A DNA stretch of 64,000 nt, taken from Bacteroidota bacterium. GTDB lineage: Bacteria; Bacteroidota; Bacteroidia; NS11-12g; UBA955. Positions within the stretch are counted from its first letter, which is position 1. Every line of letters starts with the position of its first letter. This document shows positions 17,972 through 26,724 of this stretch, piece by piece. Position numbers and translations under genes: made by a program. The notes below the pieces were generated by a model. That model made no database searches, was not told the DNA's origin, and saw only the letters and a program-made list of their open reading frames with translations. The stretch is from positions 1-64,000 of the forward strand of contig JAURFW010000011.1 in NCBI GenBank assembly GCA_030834125.1, in the 5' to 3' direction.

Positions 17972-18424
17972 TCAATAACAATCTTGAATAAAATATAGAT
18001 TGTTATTCAAGATAATTTTATCACCTTTTTGTTTTCCAACTAAAAGCTTGCCCAACGGAGAACTAGGAGAGACCGTTTTTATGGTTACTTTATTTTCAAT
18101 CTTTAAATCCCCAATTGAAACACCTATAAAAATTGAAATATTAAGTTTATTAAAAACAAGGTTTACGATGTTGCCATTTTGTATGTATTGATAATTTGGA
18201 TTGAGTTCTGACACAAAAATCTGATTTTCAAGATTTGCAAGTTGTTCCTGAGTTCTAGTGATTTCTTGTTGTATCATTTCTCGTTGAGTTTCATATTTAT
18301 CCCCCATGCTGCTTTTTGTTTCTTGTTGTAATGACAATTGTAAATCGTGTATTTCATTTTTAAGTTCATTTTTTAATGAATCAAATCTGATTTTGATTTT
18401 ATCAATAACTTCTCTGCGATCCAT
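17972..18424 (-). CDS. GreA/GreB-like transcription factor
   Basis: 150 residues from the ATG at 18424 (MDRREVIDKIKIRF). An in-frame TTG 12 bases upstream is unlikely because it overlaps a promoter-like box. The N-terminal half is a long charged coiled coil (about 5-80). The C-terminal half (KVTIKTVSPSSPLGKLLVGKQKGD region, about 90-150) resembles the GreA/GreB FKBP-like domain, including the SPLG(K/R)xLxGxxxGD signature. Gre factors stimulate RNA cleavage in backtracked RNA polymerase, but I cannot confirm the acidic coiled-coil tip needed for that. Such proteins are often misannotated in Bacteroidota as 3-oxoacyl-ACP synthase. A near-consensus box CATATTTG lies 9 bases before the start. Confidence 0.8.
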   Translation of the reverse strand: MDRREVIDKIKIRFDSLKNELKNEIHDLQLSLQQETKSSMGDKYETQREMIQQEITRTQEQLANLENQIFVSELNPNYQYIQNGNIVNLVFNKLNISIFIGVSIGDLKIENKVTIKTVSPSSPLGKLLVGKQKGDKIILNNNLYFIQDCY

Positions 18425-18517
18425 GATTAATTGCAAATATGCATAATGTTTATCCGATAGAATGCTAGTTTGAAACGAAATAATAAATAATCTTTAATAT
18501 TTGGATTAAAGGCATTG

Positions 18518-18525
18518 TACCTTTG
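18518..18525 (+). promoter_or_regulatory. -7 promoter element of ribBA, leaderless spacing
   Basis: TACCTTTG, a full match to TAnnTTTG, ending 4 bases before the ribBA ATG at 18530. The predicted transcription start therefore falls on or next to the start codon. A TTTG at 18500-18503 is only 14 bases upstream, short for a -33 element. Confidence 0.65.
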
Positions 18526-18529
18526 TACT

Positions 18530-19744
18530 ATGAGTAATGAGTCTTTTACATTAAATACAATTGAAGAAGCAATCCAAGATATAAAAGAGGGAAAAGTTGT
18601 GATTGTAGTTGATGATGAGGATCGAGAAAATGAAGGTGATTTTTTAACCGCTGCACGAAATATGACTCCTGAATTAGTCAATTTCATGGCTAAGGAGGGT
18701 AGAGGGCTGATATGTGTTCCATTAACAGAGGAAAGATGTGATTCTTTGGGACTGGAAATGATGGTGGGTAAAAATACGGCTACACACGAAACTGCCTTTA
18801 CCGTTTCTGTAGATCTTCTCGGACATGGTTGTACCACAGGAATTTCTGCTCATGATAGGTCAAAAACAATTTTAGCACTTACAGATGATAGTATTGATAA
18901 AAATGAGTTGGGAAGACCAGGACATATTTTCCCGCTAAAGGCTAAATCTGAAGGTGTATTGCGTAGAGCGGGACATACAGAAGCTGCAATTGATTTATCT
19001 CGTATGGCAGGATTTGAACCCGCCGGATGTATTGTTGAAATTCTCAATGAGGATGGTACTATGGCACGTTTACCTGATCTAATTGAAGTTTCAAAAAAGT
19101 TTGATCTTAAAATTATTAGTATAGAACAGTTAATAGAATATAGAATTAAAAATGAGAGTTTAATTCAACGTGAAATTTCTGTTCAGATGCCTACCCAAGT
19201 TGGCGAATTTGATCTTGTGGCTTACAAGCAAAAGGATACTCATCAAGAACACCTTGCATTAATTAAAGGTACTTGGAATGAGGATGAAGAAATTTTAGTA
19301 AGAGTGCATTCTAGTTGTTTAACTGGAGATATTTTTGGAAGTTGTAGATGTGACTGTGGGGAGCAATTAAAGAGGGCTATGGAACTTATTGAAGAAGAAG
19401 GAAGAGGCGTTATTGTCTATATGAATCAAGAGGGTCGAGGAATAGGATTGTTAAATAAATTGCGAGCCTACAAATTACAAGAACAAGGCTTAGATACGGT
19501 GGAAGCCAATATAAAACTTGGCTTTAATATGGATGAAAGAGATTACGGAATAGGTGCTCAAATTTTAAGAGATCTAGGTGTTGGGAAGATGAGGTTAATG
19601 AGTAATAATCCTAGAAAGAGAACGGGTTTGATTGGGTATGGATTAGAAATAGTAGATAATGTTCCGCTACAAGTTCCAGCAAATCCACACAATGCCAAGT
19701 ATTTAGATACTAAAAAGATAAAAATGGGACATACATTAAAATAG
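18530..19744 (+). CDS. ribBA: bifunctional DHBP synthase / GTP cyclohydrolase II
   Basis: 404 residues from the ATG at 18530 ([10 protein letters not shown]); an in-frame TTG at 18515 lies upstream of the promoter box and is rejected. The RibB half (about 1-200) makes 3,4-dihydroxy-2-butanone 4-phosphate from ribulose 5-phosphate and carries [13 protein letters not shown] and [10 protein letters not shown]. The RibA half (about 205-400) opens GTP; it has the zinc-binding cysteines in [19 protein letters not shown] and the [10 protein letters not shown] motif. Together they feed both branches of riboflavin synthesis. A flavin reductase-like gene follows after 8 bases, so flavin supply and a flavoprotein are probably made from one mRNA. 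I saw no FMN riboswitch upstream; the promoter spacing leaves no leader for one. Confidence 0.98.
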   Translation: MSNESFTLNTIEEAIQDIKEGKVVIVVDDEDRENEGDFLTAARNMTPELVNFMAKEGRGLICVPLTEERCDSLGLEMMVGKNTATHETAFTVSVDLLGHGCTTGISAHDRSKTILALTDDSIDKNELGRPGHIFPLKAKSEGVLRRAGHTEAAIDLSRMAGFEPAGCIVEILNEDGTMARLPDLIEVSKKFDLKIISIEQLIEYRIKNESLIQREISVQMPTQVGEFDLVAYKQKDTHQEHLALIKGTWNEDEEILVRVHSSCLTGDIFGSCRCDCGEQLKRAMELIEEEGRGVIVYMNQEGRGIGLLNKLRAYKLQEQGLDTVEANIKLGFNMDERDYGIGAQILRDLGVGKMRLMSNNPRKRTGLIGYGLEIVDNVPLQVPANPHNAKYLDTKKIKMGHTLK

Positions 19745-19752
19745 TAATTAAG

Positions 19753-20595
19753 ATGAAGACAATTATTCCAGGTGAAATTCCAATTCCACAATTACATCAA
19801 TTTTTAATAGGAAGTGTAGCACCACGTCCAATATGTTTTGCAAGTACAATCGATTCCCAAGGGATCCCGAATTTAGCTCCATTTAGCTTTTTTAATGTGT
19901 TTAGCGCAAATCCTCCAATTTTAATATTTGCACCAAATAATAGCGGACGCACTGGTCTGCCAAAAGACACTTTGCTTAATGTAAAACAGGTTCCAGAAGT
20001 GGTTATTAACATGGTGAATTTTGAGATGGTTGAGAAGATGAATGTGGCAGCCGCTCCATGGGATAAAGGAATAAGTGAATTTGATAAAGCTGGGTTTACT
20101 GCACTTGATTCAGATATAGTTAAACCATTTAGAGTTAAGGAATCACCAGTTCAAATTGAATGTAAGGTTCTTGAAGTTAAAGAAATGGGTACCGGCGGAG
20201 GTGCTGGAAACATTGTGATTTGTCAGGTAGAAAAATTGCACATTGAAGAGGCTATTTTAAATGAAGAAGGTAAGATAGATCAAAATAAGATAGACCTTGT
20301 GGGTCGTTTGGGTGGTAGTTGGTATTCTCGATCAAACTCACCCTCTTTATTTGAGTTAAAACAACCCATGCAGGCAACTATTGGATATGACGCTTTGCCC
20401 AAGTCTTTAAAAGAAAGTTTGTTGGTTTCAGCTAATATAATTGGTAAAATTTCTTCGCTGTTAGAATGGCCCTCGAATGATCAAATTACAAAGGCCAAGG
20501 AAAACTTAGAAAGCCGCTCACTGGAAGATTTAGTTAATGAATCGATTCAAAAAGAGGACTTTGTTAGTGTTTTATCGCTGTATTTAACACATTAA
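19753..20595 (+). CDS. flavin reductase-like FMN-binding split-barrel protein
   Basis: 280 residues. The N-terminal half (about 10-190) is a flavin reductase-like split barrel. The start (IPQLHQFLIGSVAPRPICFAST) fits the DIM6/NTAB group, as do NLAPFSFFNVFSANPPILIFAP, which usually contacts FMN, and LGRLGGSWYSR. It probably binds FMN and uses NAD(P)H, but the acceptor is unknown. It starts 8 bases after ribBA, so the two are an operon. A hairpin at 20604-20624 follows the stop. Confidence 0.9.
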   Translation: MKTIIPGEIPIPQLHQFLIGSVAPRPICFASTIDSQGIPNLAPFSFFNVFSANPPILIFAPNNSGRTGLPKDTLLNVKQVPEVVINMVNFEMVEKMNVAAAPWDKGISEFDKAGFTALDSDIVKPFRVKESPVQIECKVLEVKEMGTGGGAGNIVICQVEKLHIEEAILNEEGKIDQNKIDLVGRLGGSWYSRSNSPSLFELKQPMQATIGYDALPKSLKESLLVSANIIGKISSLLEWPSNDQITKAKENLESRSLEDLVNESIQKEDFVSVLSLYLTH

Positions 20596-20603
20596 ACTAT
20601 TGA

Positions 20604-20624
20604 TTTGAGGCTTTTTGCCTCAAA
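20604..20624 (+). terminator. hairpin after the flavin reductase gene
   Basis: Stem TTTGAGGC (20604-20611) and GCCTCAAA (20617-20624) around a TTTTT loop, 8 bases after the stop. No T run follows, so termination may be weak. The loop provides the -33 TTTG of the next promoter. Confidence 0.5.
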
Positions 20625-20641
20625 AGTTCGTTGTATCTTTG
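20614..20641 (+). promoter_or_regulatory. yqeY promoter (-33 TTTG, -7 TATCTTTG), leaderless spacing
   Basis: TTTG (20614-20617), 16 bases, TATCTTTG (20634-20641), then 5 bases to the ATG at 20647. The -7 match is complete, and the -33 lies in the loop and stem of the preceding hairpin. Confidence 0.65.
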
Positions 20642-20646
20642 CACTC

Positions 20647-21090
20647 ATGACATTGGCAGATAAAATCAATGAGGGTATAAAAGAGGCGATGAAAGCTAAA
20701 GATAGCGATCGTTTAAGGGCACTTAGAGGTATTAAAAGTGCATTTTTATTATTACAAACAGCAGAGGGCGCAAGCACTATAACAGAAGATAGTTACATCA
20801 AAGCCCTTCAAAAATTAGCAAAGCAAAGAAAAGACTCAATTGAAATTTACGAACAGCAAGGTCGTGAGGATTTGGCAAATACCGAGAAATCTGAATTAAA
20901 GTTTATTGAACAATATTTACCAGCACAAATGGGTGAGGAAGAAATTCGTGCTATCATAAAAAATATTGTCAGTGATCTAGGTATTTCAGGGCCTGCAGCG
21001 ATGGGCAAGGTAATGCCAGAAGCAATGAAGGCATTAGGGGGTAAAGCAGATGGCAAATTAATTTCTCAAATTGTTAAAGAATCATTATAA
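20647..21090 (+). CDS. GatB/YqeY-domain protein
   Basis: 147 residues from the ATG at 20647 (MTLADKINEGIKEAM), the usual YqeY length. The helical N-terminal part includes LRALRGIKSAFLL and the YIKALQKLAKQRKDSIEIYEQQ segment. The C-terminal part (QYLPAQMGEEEIRAII, then GKVMPEAMKALGGKADGKLI) matches the tail domain of GatB, which recognises tRNA in the amidotransferase. YqeY proteins stand alone, and their exact role is not settled; tRNA binding is the usual inference. gltX starts 3 bases after the stop, which supports a link to glutamyl-tRNA metabolism. Confidence 0.93.
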   Translation: MTLADKINEGIKEAMKAKDSDRLRALRGIKSAFLLLQTAEGASTITEDSYIKALQKLAKQRKDSIEIYEQQGREDLANTEKSELKFIEQYLPAQMGEEEIRAIIKNIVSDLGISGPAAMGKVMPEAMKALGGKADGKLISQIVKESL

Positions 21091-21093
21091 AAA

Positions 21094-22632
21094 ATGTCAA
21101 GACCAGTAAGAGTCAGATTTGCACCTAGTCCCACTGGCCCATTGCATATTGGGGGTGTTCGGACAGCATTATACAACTATTTGTTTGCAAAGAAAAATAA
21201 TGGTACTATGATCCTTCGCTTGGAGGATACTGATCAAACAAGGTTTGTTGAGGGTGCAGAAAAATATATTAAAGAAAGTCTTTCTTGGTTAGGAATGGAA
21301 ATTCATGAAGGGCCAGACCAAGGCGGACCGCATTCCCCGTATCGTCAAAGTGAGCGTAAACCCATGTACAGGCAATATGCAGAACAACTTATTGAAGCAG
21401 GTTTAGCATATTATGCTTTTGATACTTCTGAAGAGTTGGATGAAATGAGGAAAAGATTGGAGGCAAGTAAAATGCAACCGGCATACGACTCTGTGAGCAG
21501 AATGTCCATGAAAAATTCATTAACACTGTCTGCAGATGAAGTAAAATCACGACTTGATAACGGGGATGACTATGTTATTCGAATAAAACTCCCGAGAAAA
21601 GAAGAAGTAAGATTTCATGATATTGTTCGAGGTTGGGTAGTTGTAAGCACAGGTCAAATGGATGATAAAGTACTATTGAAAGCAGATGGAATGCCTACTT
21701 ATCACTTGGCCAACGTTGTAGATGATTATCTAATGGGAATTTCTCATGTTATACGTGGAGAAGAATGGCTACCAAGCGCACCTTTACATGTAATGTTATA
21801 CAAATTTCTCGGTTGGGAAGATGCAATGCCCGAATTCGCACACTTACCATTGTTGTTGAAGCCAGAAGGAAATGGTAAATTAAGTAAACGGGATGGCGAT
21901 AGGTTAGGTTTTCCTGTATTTCCAATGGATTGGATTGATCCTAAAACTGGAGATAAAAGCTCAGGGTATCGTGAGTCAGGATATTTCCCTGAAGCGGTGG
22001 CAAACATGTTGGCAATGTTAGGTTGGCACCCATCTGACAATCGAGAATTGTTTACAATAGATGAGCTTATAGATGCATTTTCACTAGAGCGAGTAAGTAA
22101 AAGTGGGGCTAAATTTGATGTACAAAAGGCATATTGGTTTAATCAACAATATCTTCAAAAAAAGAGCCCTTCCGAGGTATATAAGATGATCGAATCGATT
22201 GTTGAAGAAAATGGTTTTGATGCTTGTCAAGAGTATATTGAATCGGTAGTTGTATTGATGAGAGAGAAGGTACAATTTGCCAAGGATATTGTATTACAGG
22301 GACAATACTTTTTTAAAGATCCTACCGAGTATGATCAAACAGTAATTCAAAAGAAGTGGAAAGAAAATACCAACCAAATATTGGGCGATATTGCAAAGAA
22401 ATTCGAAACCTTATCTGAAGCAGCATCTCCCGAGGAATATGAAAATTCCTTCAAAGAAGCTTGTGAATACCATGGAGAGAAACCGGGTTCATTACTCCAA
22501 CCCTTGAGAGTTGTTGTATCTGGACAAGGCGTTGGGGCTCCGATCTGGGATATGATTGCTTTAATTGGAAGAGATTACATAATAAATCGCATTCAAACAG
22601 CAATTGGTAAAATTTCATTTTCAATTGGTTAA
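21094..22632 (+). CDS. gltX: glutamyl-tRNA synthetase
   Basis: 512 residues; attaches glutamate to tRNA-Glu. The class I signatures are PSPTGPLHIGGVRTALYN (about 9-26) and KLSKRDGDR (KMSKS equivalent, about 265). Between them is the IRLPRKEEVRFHDIVRG-like acceptor-binding segment, and the HVIRGEEWLPSAPLH motif lies just before. The C-terminal helical anticodon-binding part includes QPLRVVVSGQGVGAPIWD. No CxC zinc site is seen. It is translated with yqeY (3-base gap). The next gene has its own A-rich leader, so the pair probably ends here, although no hairpin was found. Confidence 0.98.
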   Translation: MSRPVRVRFAPSPTGPLHIGGVRTALYNYLFAKKNNGTMILRLEDTDQTRFVEGAEKYIKESLSWLGMEIHEGPDQGGPHSPYRQSERKPMYRQYAEQLIEAGLAYYAFDTSEELDEMRKRLEASKMQPAYDSVSRMSMKNSLTLSADEVKSRLDNGDDYVIRIKLPRKEEVRFHDIVRGWVVVSTGQMDDKVLLKADGMPTYHLANVVDDYLMGISHVIRGEEWLPSAPLHVMLYKFLGWEDAMPEFAHLPLLLKPEGNGKLSKRDGDRLGFPVFPMDWIDPKTGDKSSGYRESGYFPEAVANMLAMLGWHPSDNRELFTIDELIDAFSLERVSKSGAKFDVQKAYWFNQQYLQKKSPSEVYKMIESIVEENGFDACQEYIESVVVLMREKVQFAKDIVLQGQYFFKDPTEYDQTVIQKKWKENTNQILGDIAKKFETLSEAASPEEYENSFKEACEYHGEKPGSLLQPLRVVVSGQGVGAPIWDMIALIGRDYIINRIQTAIGKISFSIG

Positions 22633-22678
22633 TCTATCGCGTATTTTCGCCCTTCATAATAAAAAAAGAAATTAAAAC

Positions 22679-25600
22679 ATGCGTTCCTTTTCAAAACTAA
22701 ATGTAATTATTGGATGGCTGATGTTTTTGGTTGCCCTTGTGGTTTATACTTTAACATTGGAGCCGTCGGTGAGCTTGTGGGATTGCGGAGAATTCGCTTC
22801 GGCAGCTTATAAACTTCAAGTTGTTCACCCTCCTGGAGCACCATTTTTCTTGATGGTGGGTAGGTTATTCTCATTATTGGCGACTGATCCCGCTTCTGTA
22901 GGATTTTGGATTAATATGTTATCTGCAGTTTCATCTGCGGGAGCTGTAATGTTTACTTATTGGATTACAACATACTTCGCGGATAAATTAGTTGAGGAGG
23001 ATAACGATTCAAGAAATATACTTATCTATGGAGCAGGTATAATTGCAGCATTAACAAACACCTTTGTTGATACATTCTGGTTCAGTGCAGTGGAAGCTGA
23101 GGTATATGCAATGAGTTCCTTTTTCACTTCATTAACTTTCTGGGCTGTATTGAAATGGTATAAAATGGATGACAATAAATATACAGATCGTTGGATTGTA
23201 TTTATTGCTTTCATGATCGGATTGGCTTTAGGAACACACATGTTGAACTTACTTGTGATTCCAACTGTTTGCTTGGCTTATTATTTTAAGAAATATACCC
23301 CTACCAGAAATGGAGTTATCATGGCGCTTGGAGCTGCTGCTGTAGCATTAGCGGTTGTAATGAAGTTTATTTATCCTGGAATTCCTTGGTTGATTGCAAA
23401 TTTGGATAGAGCATTTGTTAACGGTATGGGAATGCCGTTTTATTCTGGTGCAATTACAGCAGTTGCATTAGTATTTGCCTTAGTAATTTATCTTGTACAC
23501 TATACGCACAAAAGGCAAATGCATAATCTCAATGTGATAATTTTATCTGCTGGATTTATCATATTTGGTTATTCGTCATATGCAATGGTAATTATTCGTT
23601 CAATGGCTAATACAGCGATTGATATGAATAACCCAGAAGATCCATATAAATTTTATGGATATATCACTCGTGAGCAGTATGGAGATCGCCCCTTGGCATA
23701 TGGTCCATATTTTAATGCACCTCAAACTGGATATAATAAAAAAGGAACTAGATATTTTAAATCTGACGAGAAATACGAAAAGGGTGGAGATATAATTGAG
23801 CCAACCTTTGAGGCAGTAGACATTGATGGTAATGGAGTTCCCGATGATTACAATACATTATTCCCAAGAATGGGTCGAAGTGGTAAGCCAAATGATGCTC
23901 GAGGATATCGTTTGTATGGTGGAATGGATGATGTACAGGCAGAAATTGATCGTTTAAATTCTAAAGCCCGTCAACAACCCTTAAGTCAACAAGAGAGGTA
24001 TCAATTACAATTGTTGAATTATCAAATACCATCTTTTTCGAATAACATGAGGTTCTTCGTTAACTATCAGATTAGATATATGTATTTGAGGTATTTCATG
24101 TGGAATTTTGTTGGAAGGTTCAACGATCAGCAAGCAACTTCGGGAAATACTCAATTGGATGGAAACTGGTATAGCGGAATTCCATTTATTGATAATTGGA
24201 TTATTGGTGATGTTGAGGAGCTACCTGATTTCTACAATAATCAGAAAGCAAGAAATGCATACTATTTCTTGCCATTAATTTTGGGTTTACTTGGTTTAGT
24301 ATTCCAATACGGTAAAAAGAAAAAAGATTTTTGGTTAATCATGACCATGTTCATCTTCACAGGAATACTGATTATTGTTTATACCAATCAGCCACCATAC
24401 GAGCCTCGTGAGCGAGATTATGCGGTGGTCGGCTCCTTCCAAATATTCTGTATTTGGGTTGGGTTAGGCGTGTTGTCAGTTGCGAAATGGTTAAAGAAAT
24501 ATGCTGGTAAAAGTGCGGCGATAATTTCCATCGGGCTTTCAATTCTTTTAGTTCCGGTAAATATGGCTGCAGAGAATTGGGATGATCACGACCGTTCTGG
24601 TAGATATATTGGAATAGATATGGCTAAAAATTTCTTAGAAAATTTAGAGCCAAATGCGATTTTATTCTGTAATGGTGATAATGATACATACCCGTTGTGG
24701 TATGCTCAAAATGTTGAGGGAATTCGTACGGATGTTAGAATTATTAATCAATCCTTATTACCAACAGAATGGTATAGTTCAGTATTATTAGATACGGTTA
24801 ATAAATCTACACCTTTGCCATTGACGCTAACTAAAAAAGATCTTCAAACGGGTAGTTTTGATTATGGCATCATGATTGATACTACAAATTATCCGCCACA
24901 AAATGCGGGAGAGATAATTAAGGGGATGTTAGCGCTTAAAGAAAAGCAAGGTGGATTAACAGATGGAATTTCTTGGAAAGGGAAACAAATTTATATTCCA
25001 GTAGATAAAGAAGAGGCGTTAAAGTCTGGCATTGTAAATCCTTCAAATGCTAGTTTAATTGTGGATTCAATAGCTATAAGTTTAGGGGGACAAACCTACT
25101 TAGACAAGGGCGATTTATTGATGTATGATCTTGTTAATCAGGTGGCAAGGCAAGGTTGGAAAAGGCCAATATACTTTACATCTGTTTCTGGCTTTGATTT
25201 TAAAGGAATGAACGACTATCTTGAATTAGAGGGATTGGTTTATAAGTTAGTTCCAATAAAAGGAGGTTCAAGCAATAGAATTCCGATGAGAACTAATTAT
25301 GATAAGCTCTATAATAATTTGGTAAATACCTATAAATATTATCAAATGAAGGAGAAAGAAAACTTCTTTTTAGATGATAAAGCTTCTTATGTTCCTATGG
25401 ATATTCACAGATTTGCATACGATTTAGCAAGTCATTATGTGCGCCAAATTGATTTAATTAATCAAATTAATGTGCAAATGGGTGTGAACGAGGCTGCCAT
25501 TCGCCAAAATGCTTCTCCAGAGCCAGGCTATGCGAATGCTGGTGAATATTTTGATATGAATAAGGATAGTATTGAAGCGTTCAAAAATAAAGCTAAAAAA

Positions 25601-25939
25601 GTGCTTGACCATGTTAGAACAGAGATTCCAGAGAAAGTACTTCCATTAAATAGAGATTTAAGAATTGAGTTTGCTAATCTTTATTTAAGTCTTGGAGCTG
25701 ATAAGGAGGCTAAAGAATTATTTGACCTGAGTTTTGAAGAAAATCGTAAATATTTTAATTTCTATTATCAAGGTGGAAAAGGTTTAGATGAGCCATCTGA
25801 TTATGTTCTAAGAGAAATTTACACCTCGAAACAATTAATTCAACGAGCCGTTCAATTGTTGGAGTCAAAAGGAAAAAAGCAGTGGGTTACCGAATATAAA
25901 CCCAAGGTTCAGAATATTTTAGATCTTAAATTACAATAA
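22679..25939 (+). CDS. DUF2723 / GT117 multi-pass membrane protein, probable glycosyltransferase
   Basis: 1086 residues. The first 330 or so hold many membrane helices in the DUF2723 pattern, with the signature SLWDCGEFASAAYKLQVVHP near residue 35. Two more helices lie at about 535-620, and the C-terminal part is mainly soluble, with a helical TPR-like end. The family (GT117) includes TMEM260-type protein O-mannosyltransferases, so a lipid-sugar-dependent transfer to exported proteins is the likely role; donor and target are unknown here. The aspartate and glutamate of WDCGEF resemble the acidic first-loop residues of GT-C enzymes. An A-rich leader precedes the ATG, and a TATTTTCG box (7 of 8) lies 29 bases upstream. 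A strong terminator follows. Confidence 0.9.
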   Translation: MRSFSKLNVIIGWLMFLVALVVYTLTLEPSVSLWDCGEFASAAYKLQVVHPPGAPFFLMVGRLFSLLATDPASVGFWINMLSAVSSAGAVMFTYWITTYFADKLVEEDNDSRNILIYGAGIIAALTNTFVDTFWFSAVEAEVYAMSSFFTSLTFWAVLKWYKMDDNKYTDRWIVFIAFMIGLALGTHMLNLLVIPTVCLAYYFKKYTPTRNGVIMALGAAAVALAVVMKFIYPGIPWLIANLDRAFVNGMGMPFYSGAITAVALVFALVIYLVHYTHKRQMHNLNVIILSAGFIIFGYSSYAMVIIRSMANTAIDMNNPEDPYKFYGYITREQYGDRPLAYGPYFNAPQTGYNKKGTRYFKSDEKYEKGGDIIEPTFEAVDIDGNGVPDDYNTLFPRMGRSGKPNDARGYRLYGGMDDVQAEIDRLNSKARQQPLSQQERYQLQLLNYQIPSFSNNMRFFVNYQIRYMYLRYFMWNFVGRFNDQQATSGNTQLDGNWYSGIPFIDNWIIGDVEELPDFYNNQKARNAYYFLPLILGLLGLVFQYGKKKKDFWLIMTMFIFTGILIIVYTNQPPYEPRERDYAVVGSFQIFCIWVGLGVLSVAKWLKKYAGKSAAIISIGLSILLVPVNMAAENWDDHDRSGRYIGIDMAKNFLENLEPNAILFCNGDNDTYPLWYAQNVEGIRTDVRIINQSLLPTEWYSSVLLDTVNKSTPLPLTLTKKDLQTGSFDYGIMIDTTNYPPQNAGEIIKGMLALKEKQGGLTDGISWKGKQIYIPVDKEEALKSGIVNPSNASLIVDSIAISLGGQTYLDKGDLLMYDLVNQVARQGWKRPIYFTSVSGFDFKGMNDYLELEGLVYKLVPIKGGSSNRIPMRTNYDKLYNNLVNTYKYYQMKEKENFFLDDKASYVPMDIHRFAYDLASHYVRQIDLINQINVQMGVNEAAIRQNASPEPGYANAGEYFDMNKDSIEAFKNKAKKVLDHVRTEIPEKVLPLNRDLRIEFANLYLSLGADKEAKELFDLSFEENRKYFNFYYQGGKGLDEPSDYVLREIYTSKQLIQRAVQLLESKGKKQWVTEYKPKVQNILDLKLQ

Positions 25940-25940
25940 C

Positions 25941-25968
25941 AAAAACCCCGCTGAAAGCGGGGGTTTTT
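25941..25968 (+). terminator. intrinsic terminator between the DUF2723 gene and rlmB
   Basis: Stem AAAAACCCCGC (25941-25951) and GCGGGGGTTTTT (25957-25968) with one extra G, loop TGAAA. The T5 run is immediately followed by the rlmB start codon. Confidence 0.85.
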
Positions 25969-26715
25969 ATGAAGTCTAATCAGTCATTAATTTACGGAAT
26001 CCATCCAGTTATAGAAGCGCTGGAGTCAGGAAAAACTATTGATAAAGTATGGATTCAAGAGGGTTTTCAAACCGGCCAACTGGCTGAAATAATTCAACTT
26101 CTAAAGAGTAGAAGAATTATTTGGAGACAAGTTCCTTCTAGTAAATTAAATTCCTTAGTTAGAGGGAATCATCAAGGGATAGTCATTTCGCTTTCATCCG
26201 TTGATTTTGCTCGAATTGAAGATGTTATTGACGCAGCCTATTCCAAAGGTAAAGATCCATTTATTTTAGTGTTAGATGGGATTACTGATGTTCGAAATTT
26301 TGGCGCTATTACTAGAACGGCATTGAGTGCAGGAGTGGACGGAATAATAATTCCTGAAACTGGCGCTGCACCAGTGGGCCCAGATTCAATAAAGACCTCT
26401 GCAGGGGCCCTGCTGAAAATACCAATTTGTAGAACAAATTCAATGCATCATTCACTGAAGCATTTAAAAAATTCAGGATTAACAATTGTGGGGGCAACTG
26501 AAAAAGCGGCTCAAGGACTTTACGAAACAGATTTTTCTGGTCCATTGGCTGTGGTAATGGGTAATGAGGAGAAAGGAATTTCTTTAGACGCAACTAAAAT
26601 GTGCGACTATACAATAAAAATTCCAATGGCAGAAGGTTCAATCGATTCATTGAATGTTGGTGTGGCTACTGGTGTTGTCATATATGAAGCTTTCAGACAA
26701 AGATTAATAATGTAA
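25969..26715 (+). CDS. rlmB: 23S rRNA (guanosine-2'-O)-methyltransferase, RlmB type
   Basis: 248 residues, the usual RlmB length. The N-terminal L30e-like RNA-binding domain starts IYGIHPVIEALESGK (about 8-22). The SpoU/TrmD knot methyltransferase domain has its three motifs: VRNFGAITRTALSAGVDGI (I), VMGNEEKGIS (II) and IPMAEGSIDSLNVGVATGV (III). It methylates the 2'-OH of G2251 in the 23S P-loop, or a tRNA in close relatives. The ATG directly abuts the T run of a terminator, and no full promoter box lies in the gap. A TATTTTAG (7 of 8) at 25915-25922, inside the preceding gene, could start an mRNA through the hairpin. Confidence 0.93.
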   Translation: MKSNQSLIYGIHPVIEALESGKTIDKVWIQEGFQTGQLAEIIQLLKSRRIIWRQVPSSKLNSLVRGNHQGIVISLSSVDFARIEDVIDAAYSKGKDPFILVLDGITDVRNFGAITRTALSAGVDGIIIPETGAAPVGPDSIKTSAGALLKIPICRTNSMHHSLKHLKNSGLTIVGATEKAAQGLYETDFSGPLAVVMGNEEKGISLDATKMCDYTIKIPMAEGSIDSLNVGVATGVVIYEAFRQRLIM

Positions 26716-26724
26716 TTTGGGTTT

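Noticed and set aside
18434-18436. TTG as start for the GreA-like gene
   Set aside because: It overlaps the promoter-like CATATTTG box; the ATG at 18424 gives the expected MDRREV start.
18427-18837. 136-codon minus-strand frame overlapping ribBA
   Set aside because: Low-complexity Ser-rich translation, antisense to an essential enzyme with clear motifs.
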